Source: Albifimbria verrucaria
Taxonomy: Eukaryota; Ascomycota; Sordariomycetes; Hypocreales; Stachybotryaceae
Assembly: GCA_020081605.1 (NCBI GenBank)
Contig: JAHREC010000062.1
Span: 2,046,001-2,110,000 of the forward strand
DNA length: 64,000 bases
Direction of reading: 5' to 3'
Within the stretch, counting starts at the first letter, position 1. Each line of letters begins with the position of its first letter. The notes under the pieces were generated by a model that was not told where the DNA came from, ran no database searches, and saw nothing but the letters and a program-made list of their open reading frames with translations. Below are positions 58,930 to 64,000 of the stretch, one piece after another. The translations under genes were made by a program, and so were the position numbers.

Positions 58930-61900
58930 CTAATGGGGCAGGGAGTTTGCTGCCCCCATCTCTGTGTCATTGGTTGTAGTAGATGTCGACAGTGTCGACG
59001 ACCTATGGGATGCCTGTTCGCTTGTGCTCGTAAAAAGGTCGCGACGCTTGTCCGCCGCAAGCTGCTGAAGCTGTCTCTAACAGTGCTGCCGGGACGTGAA
59101 CTATCTTGCAGCTGCTGTTGCTGCTGCTGTTGAGGATGTTGTTGGCCCTGAGACACACCGCCGAGTGACGTCGCAGGTGGTGAAGGAGAGAGCTTGTCGC
59201 CTTGGGTCCATGCCTCTCTCTCAGACGTTTGATCTCCTTGAGTCGTGCACTCCATGAACTAATGTGCTCGCCGCCTTCACGATTATACCATACTAACGAG
59301 AAGACAGACGCGTTAAGTGCCAGTAACCGTATGAAGCTCGGCAAGGCTTTGAGTGACACCATTTTCGTCTCTGAAGCCGGTGAGATTTCAGGAACCCGGG
59401 CTTGCTCATAAGCTGCACCCTGTAAAATGGTTGCCTGTCATTCTCGGGGCTCTCTTCTCTCGATGCGATGAATGATGCCCGCGATGCTGGTGTGATGACA
59501 ATGTAGACAAAATTAAACTGGCTAGGAAATGTGTCAAAATTGAATGGCACTCCTGAGTCGTTGAATACGATGTTGACAAAATCATTTCCGATATGCCTTT
59601 TCTTAAGGCTAGACAATGGATCTCGCTCGAGGTTGGTTGGCATCTGCGTGATGACATGAAACACAATCTCAGTTACTCTATCCCGCCAACAGAAAGTGTA
59701 CTGCCCATCACTATCATACTCGCGATCTAAGCCTTGGGTGTTGAAGGTCGCCCCTTTCAATTTTGTCAGAGTACCGATGTTATTCAAGAATTCGATGTAG
59801 TCGCTGCTTCCAGATACATTGGCGAGAATGTCGGTTTCCTTGGTCTGCCCTTCTCCAATGTAGATGATGCCAACCTTGTGGCCGTCAACTGCTGAGTTAC
59901 GGTCAAAAACTCGAATGGTCCTCTCTGTCTGGTCATCTTCCGGTAGAGGAATGGGTCGTGCAAACTCCGACGATTGTGGGGCCGGTGACAGAAGTTGCAC
60001 GACTAGATGGCTGGGCAGAATTGTGTTGTTCCAGGATTGGCCTTCTCTTGCCGTCTCGCCGTGATTGCCCACCTGGTGTGATGGTGGAGGCCTGAAAGTC
60101 TCGCGGATTGTGTAGGCCGATGTTCCAGATGGCTGCCTCTTAGTGATGCGAGCCCACCCGCTCACACTGGCCTGCTTCACAGTCACGATACTGTTTCCAA
60201 TCAACCATCGCTTCTTAGCAATTTTTCCGTAACGTTCTTCGGTAAAGTGCGGATCATCAGCAGATTCATCCACATCAGCATAAGTCACCCTCTGGAGAAA
60301 ATCAATTGAAGTAATTGCTTGATCTTCGGCTGGACGACCCGAGCCATCAACATCGGCAAAGAGTTTTCTCACAATCCAGCCGACGTGCGTGGCTCGGTCC
60401 GGCAACTTGAGAGCCAGAAACCAAAAGATGATGACGTGGTAGGCCAGCGCGTGGACATACTGTGGGAGTTCGTCGGATGCATTTGACTGGCCTTGATCCA
60501 CATGATTTGCCGTCGCTGGTGCCGACGAATCATTGGCATAGCTGCTGCGGTTTGATTGTTTCTTATCCTTTGCAAACTCCAAATATCTGAAGCAAATCGC
60601 GAACACGATTCGATATTCGTCTTCTCTGAAGTTAACATAGATGTGCTGCATGCGGCTAAGACAAGCTAGGAACTCCAAGATGTGCACCGAAACATGGGGT
60701 TGTGTAATGATTGCAGCCATCTGGTTGAGCATCTGAACCAAGGACTTGCTTGTTGAAAGTGGAAGCTCGTGGCAGCAGATGGATAAGGCGTGGATACAAC
60801 ATTTCGCGCTTCGCTCCCAGGTAGAAATGCCTAGGACAAAGGACTTGACGATTTCGTCTTCTTCCCTTTTTGAAAATGTTCATGGTAGCTGAGAATCATC
60901 GTCAAGCTATGGAACAGACAGATGGCCACGTCGGCCCGCCGAAGCCCGGAGGCATTTGGGGCTCCTGGAAGTTATTGAGGCGAATCTGTTCGCATATAAG
61001 CTTCCGGAGTTGTTGCACTTGCTGTATTGCTCCTTTGAAAATCGCATGGTTACTCAGTTGTGAGGGAGGTGCACCAGTACAAAGCTATAGACTTCCCAGT
61101 CGCAGCCTTGAAGGATACTGAGGACTGCTTCCAGCCAAATGGACAGGTTTAGCCCACGAGCATGAAGTCTGTGTGCGCGCGGATCCTCAGCTTCTGGTAA
61201 AGCCTCATTGTAGTTGGTTGACTCGGTATTGTCAGGCGCGCAAGATACAAGAACAGGGCTGATAAACCTAGGAACAGCATCTGGTAATGCATCTGCGTCT
61301 GGAAGCTTCCAAAGCTGTTGGTATTTCCCAGTAACACTTTTTGTACCGCTGGATGACCGGACTGGGACGCTTCTTTCTTGAGACTGTCCCTGGCCAAACG
61401 AGACCCCTCTTGAGGTACGCGAGGGGTTGCTGTGCTCGCTCCTTGATAGCCGCAGGGTATACGCAGCTTCTTCCGCCTGTTTCTTCGCAAGAGATGCCTC
61501 AGTGCGGAAGATGGTGGATGCCAGTGAGGTGCTTTCCAAGTGATTGGTAATGAAGATCCGGTTCGCCCAGTCAGCCCGTAGTCGAAACAGCAATTTCATG
61601 GCTGTAAGACGAGCATCGATTTCGCTACGACTAGATCGTGCAATACTGACCAGCAAGTTGTAGAGCTTGACACTCTTTTCGCTATGGTGGTTCATGACTT
61701 TCATGAACATCTTGACGTAACCTCGCGCCACAACATTGGATGTTGACTGCTCGACCAGAGGCAGCGATTCGCCTGATGTACGACCAGGTGACATGGTCCC
61801 AAGGGCAGGTGTTGGTGTTATCGGGGACTTGAGGTCATTATCATCAACGATATCTTTGAGTGTGCTCACCACATACTCAAATAACTCCATGTCACAAGAG

Positions 61901-63712
61901 GTGACTACTGACACCATGAGTGACATGACTGCCTCGAGAACGACAGTGTCTGTCTCATCTAGGACATCCCGGAGAATGCTCTTTGCAAGTCGCGGGATGA
62001 AGCTCTGCTCCGCTCCATCACCAACTAGGTCCACGATCTCATATGCATCCATGATGGTCTGTAATGCGCGAAGGCGAATGTCAGATGCTCGCGTGCGGTT
62101 CCCAAAGAAACTGCTTAACACAAGAGCAAGATTCTCCTCCCATTGCAAATCAGATGGAGAGCAACATCTAAATTCCTGGAAGTAATCCAATACCGTTCGT
62201 GCTGCAGAATCTGGGAGCAGGTGGCTTATCTGGGTAAAGAATCTGATGACGGCTTGACGAGGCATGAAATCTCCAACACGTCCGGTAACAAGAGCCTCTA
62301 GACGAGCGATCAAAATTCCTAATTCGCGCTTGACAACCTCTTCCGGGGATTTCTCATCGGTGTGCTGATTGACAGTCTTGTGAGCATTGGCACCAAGTTT
62401 CTTGCTACAGTCCACAGCGACATCAAGGCATATTGACCAGTCTTCATCAATCAGAAATTTTTGAAACTGTCCCTCCCCGTCGTCGAAAAGCGAGTTGATG
62501 AGTTGGAGCACAGCTGCATGTATCTTGAACGACGATGTACCTTTGACGGCGTTAGATAATCCGTCGACAAGAAGAGCATAAGGAACAGGCGGGTAGCCTT
62601 TTTCCACGGTTTTGGAGAGCAGCTTTTGAAGCACGGCAAGTGCACCTCGAATCTCCCGGCTGAGGTCTCTCTCATGTTGGGCATCACCACAAGAGTTGCG
62701 GAGAATATCCAACAGGATTCGAACAGAAGCTTGGCCATTGTGCGACTTGCACAAATTAGCAAGGGCGTGCCATGAGTCCTTATGTAGATTCGGTACAAGG
62801 CAAAATATAGAGCTCAACACTTGTACACAATTCTTCAGCTTGCCTGCTGGGATTGATCCGAAAGTACCGATAGCGTCAACCACAGCGATGCAAGATCTCA
62901 GGTCTTCTTCAGCGCTGGTACTCATACAAATAGTCAGAAGTGTATCGATGAGATTACCGATGGAGGCTGTGTCGGCGCTGTTGAAGCTAAATTTGACAAA
63001 GTCAATGAGAAAAGAGAATAACTGGGCGAAATTCTTCTCTTCCCCAGAGGCTGGTGATTTAGCCCTGGTCGACCCCTTTGAGGTTCAGGAAGCCTGAGAC
63101 GCATTCTTCCGTGCGGCACGCGCAGCATTGTACGCTTCTTGAAGCCATCTAGTAAGCAATGGTAAGAACTCGTAATCGAAGCCGGTAAGAACACGACCAT
63201 GTTTGGTCAGGTCGATTAGAGCAGCCAGCTGCAGGTGAAAATCATCCGGATTTGCGGTAGCCGATAACGTCTCAAAATATTCTCTGCGTTCCAAGCCCGT
63301 GGAAGACTCGTGCTTGACACATCCAGTGAGCAGCTCCCAGCCTGCCGCCCTACAGGCGGCAGTCTTGGCAGGGTCTATCAGGTCCTTGGCTGCGTACCAT
63401 ATGTCTAGAACAGGCGTGAGGGATATTCCTTGATGGCGTATCTCAACGTATTGGCCGCCGCAATCCGCTCGTTCGGGAGCCATTCTTCAGTAGCTCAAAG
63501 GCTTCCATATGGGAATCGGAGAGCACCCGCGAAGTCGTTGATGTCGCATTTATCAAGTCGGCTCGGGGAAGGGCAACAGAAGGGGCGGAAGCGACTGGCG
63601 GCGGCGGTGATTTGGATGACTTGGAGCTTGTTAGACCCCGGAATACATTGGCGAGGCCGCTTGGCCGTGAGGATTCTGGCGAAGAGGGGACATCTCCGGA
63701 CGGGGGTGACAT
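58930..63712 (-). CDS. tsc2: tuberin homologue TSC2, Rheb GTPase-activating protein
   Basis: About 1590 codons. Tuberin with hamartin turns off Rheb and so TORC1 when nutrients are low. The long N-terminal and middle part is alpha-helical repeat (continuous over 62925-61054), and the Rap-GAP domain lies at about residues 1270-1420 with G-S-S-D-Y-I-E-F-L, the hallmark G-A-T-F-N-T-Q-G-L-D, and R-H-I-G-N-D-F-V-N-I-V-F, whose G-N-D asparagine is the catalytic thumb. A poly-Gln run sits near 59110-59135. The ATG at 63712 (M-S-P-P-S-G-D-V-P) starts the conserved frame; an exon further 5' is possible. Missing bases are inferred at 61063-61065 (CCC), near 60950 and 60870, at 59391-59392, near 59200, and at 59032-59036 (T5 on the coding strand), after which the stop falls at 58930. 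Further shifts lie near 63480 and 63090-62930. Confidence 0.92.
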
Positions 63713-64000
63713 GTGCTCGTGTCCTATGTAGCCTTGCGGTAGCTCCTGGGAGAGAAGTGTCAGCGATAGATAGGCATGCGTGCCTTGCGCCGGCTTTGGT
63801 AAATGCAGAAGGCGGGTTGCGCATCGCCCCAAGGTACGTTAGGACTTCCCAGCGATAGCCAGAGTGACTGCAGCAACGTGCGAGATGGCATCGTCGGCTT
63901 ACCTACAGGTTTGGATGCTACCAAGGCTTCAGCCTAGAAACTTGCGAGCTATGGACAGGAGACGGAAGTCGCTTGGGATAGACGGCCATCAAAACTCGAC
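63713..64000. other. TSC2 upstream flank
   Basis: Likely leader or promoter of TSC2. A GAG-flanked open frame continues upstream of the chosen ATG to about 63830, so an earlier exon cannot be excluded. Confidence 0.35.

Noticed and set aside
1..64000. Biosynthetic gene cluster, CRISPR array, rRNA or intact transposon
   Set aside because: No synthase, transposase, reverse transcriptase, spaced direct repeats or rRNA signature was seen; simple repeats are microsatellites only.

Overview
The window reads as chromosomal DNA of a filamentous ascomycete, most likely a sordariomycete and possibly Hypocreales. The genes are split by short introns of about 45-105 nt with GT...AG ends and CTAAC/CTGAC-like branch sites, intergenic leaders are CT-rich, and the gene set is typical of Pezizomycotina: a GRG-1/CCG-1 protein, a VIB-1 type NDT80 factor, the STRIPAK subunit HAM-2, a peroxidase-WSC fusion and a GH3/GNAT protein. 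The order assignment is an inference from protein resemblance. No rRNA, tRNA, CRISPR array or intact transposon was seen.

Layout. 0-2.6 kb: AT-richer, a possible decayed gene and a small tandem repeat. 2.6-13.3 kb: grg-1 (-), a seven-helix membrane protein (+), dolichyldiphosphatase (-), an RWD-RING-IBR-RING ubiquitin ligase (+). 13.3-21.4 kb: an 8-kb stretch with no gene I can support. 21.4-31 kb: vib-1 (+), a DUF2011 protein (+), ham-2 (+), a MARVEL protein (-). 31-34 kb: no supported gene. 34-51 kb: peroxidase with three WSC domains (+), CENP-S/MHF1 (+), a small cysteine-rich secreted protein (-), an L-serine dehydratase-like enzyme (-), an F-box-like protein (+), DNA polymerase delta small subunit (-), a CAF16-type ABC ATPase (+), CENP-I/Mis6 (-). 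51-54.6 kb: no supported gene. 54.6-64 kb: the C-terminal part of a GH3-GNAT protein (+) and the tuberin homologue TSC2 (-).

The genes do not form a biosynthetic cluster. They are mostly conserved housekeeping and signalling genes: chromosome segregation and repair (CENP-S, CENP-I, Pol delta), nutrient and growth control (VIB-1, TSC2, GRG-1), hyphal fusion (HAM-2) and N-glycosylation (dolichyldiphosphatase).

The strongest pattern in the window is technical. Almost every long conserved gene is broken by single-base frameshifts, and wherever the site can be placed it nearly always looks like one missing base in a short C/G (sometimes T/A) run. More than thirty such sites can be inferred, in genes whose homologues are essential, so a sequencing or consensus artefact is far likelier than mass pseudogenisation. 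CDS spans below therefore cross frameshifts; each entry says where.
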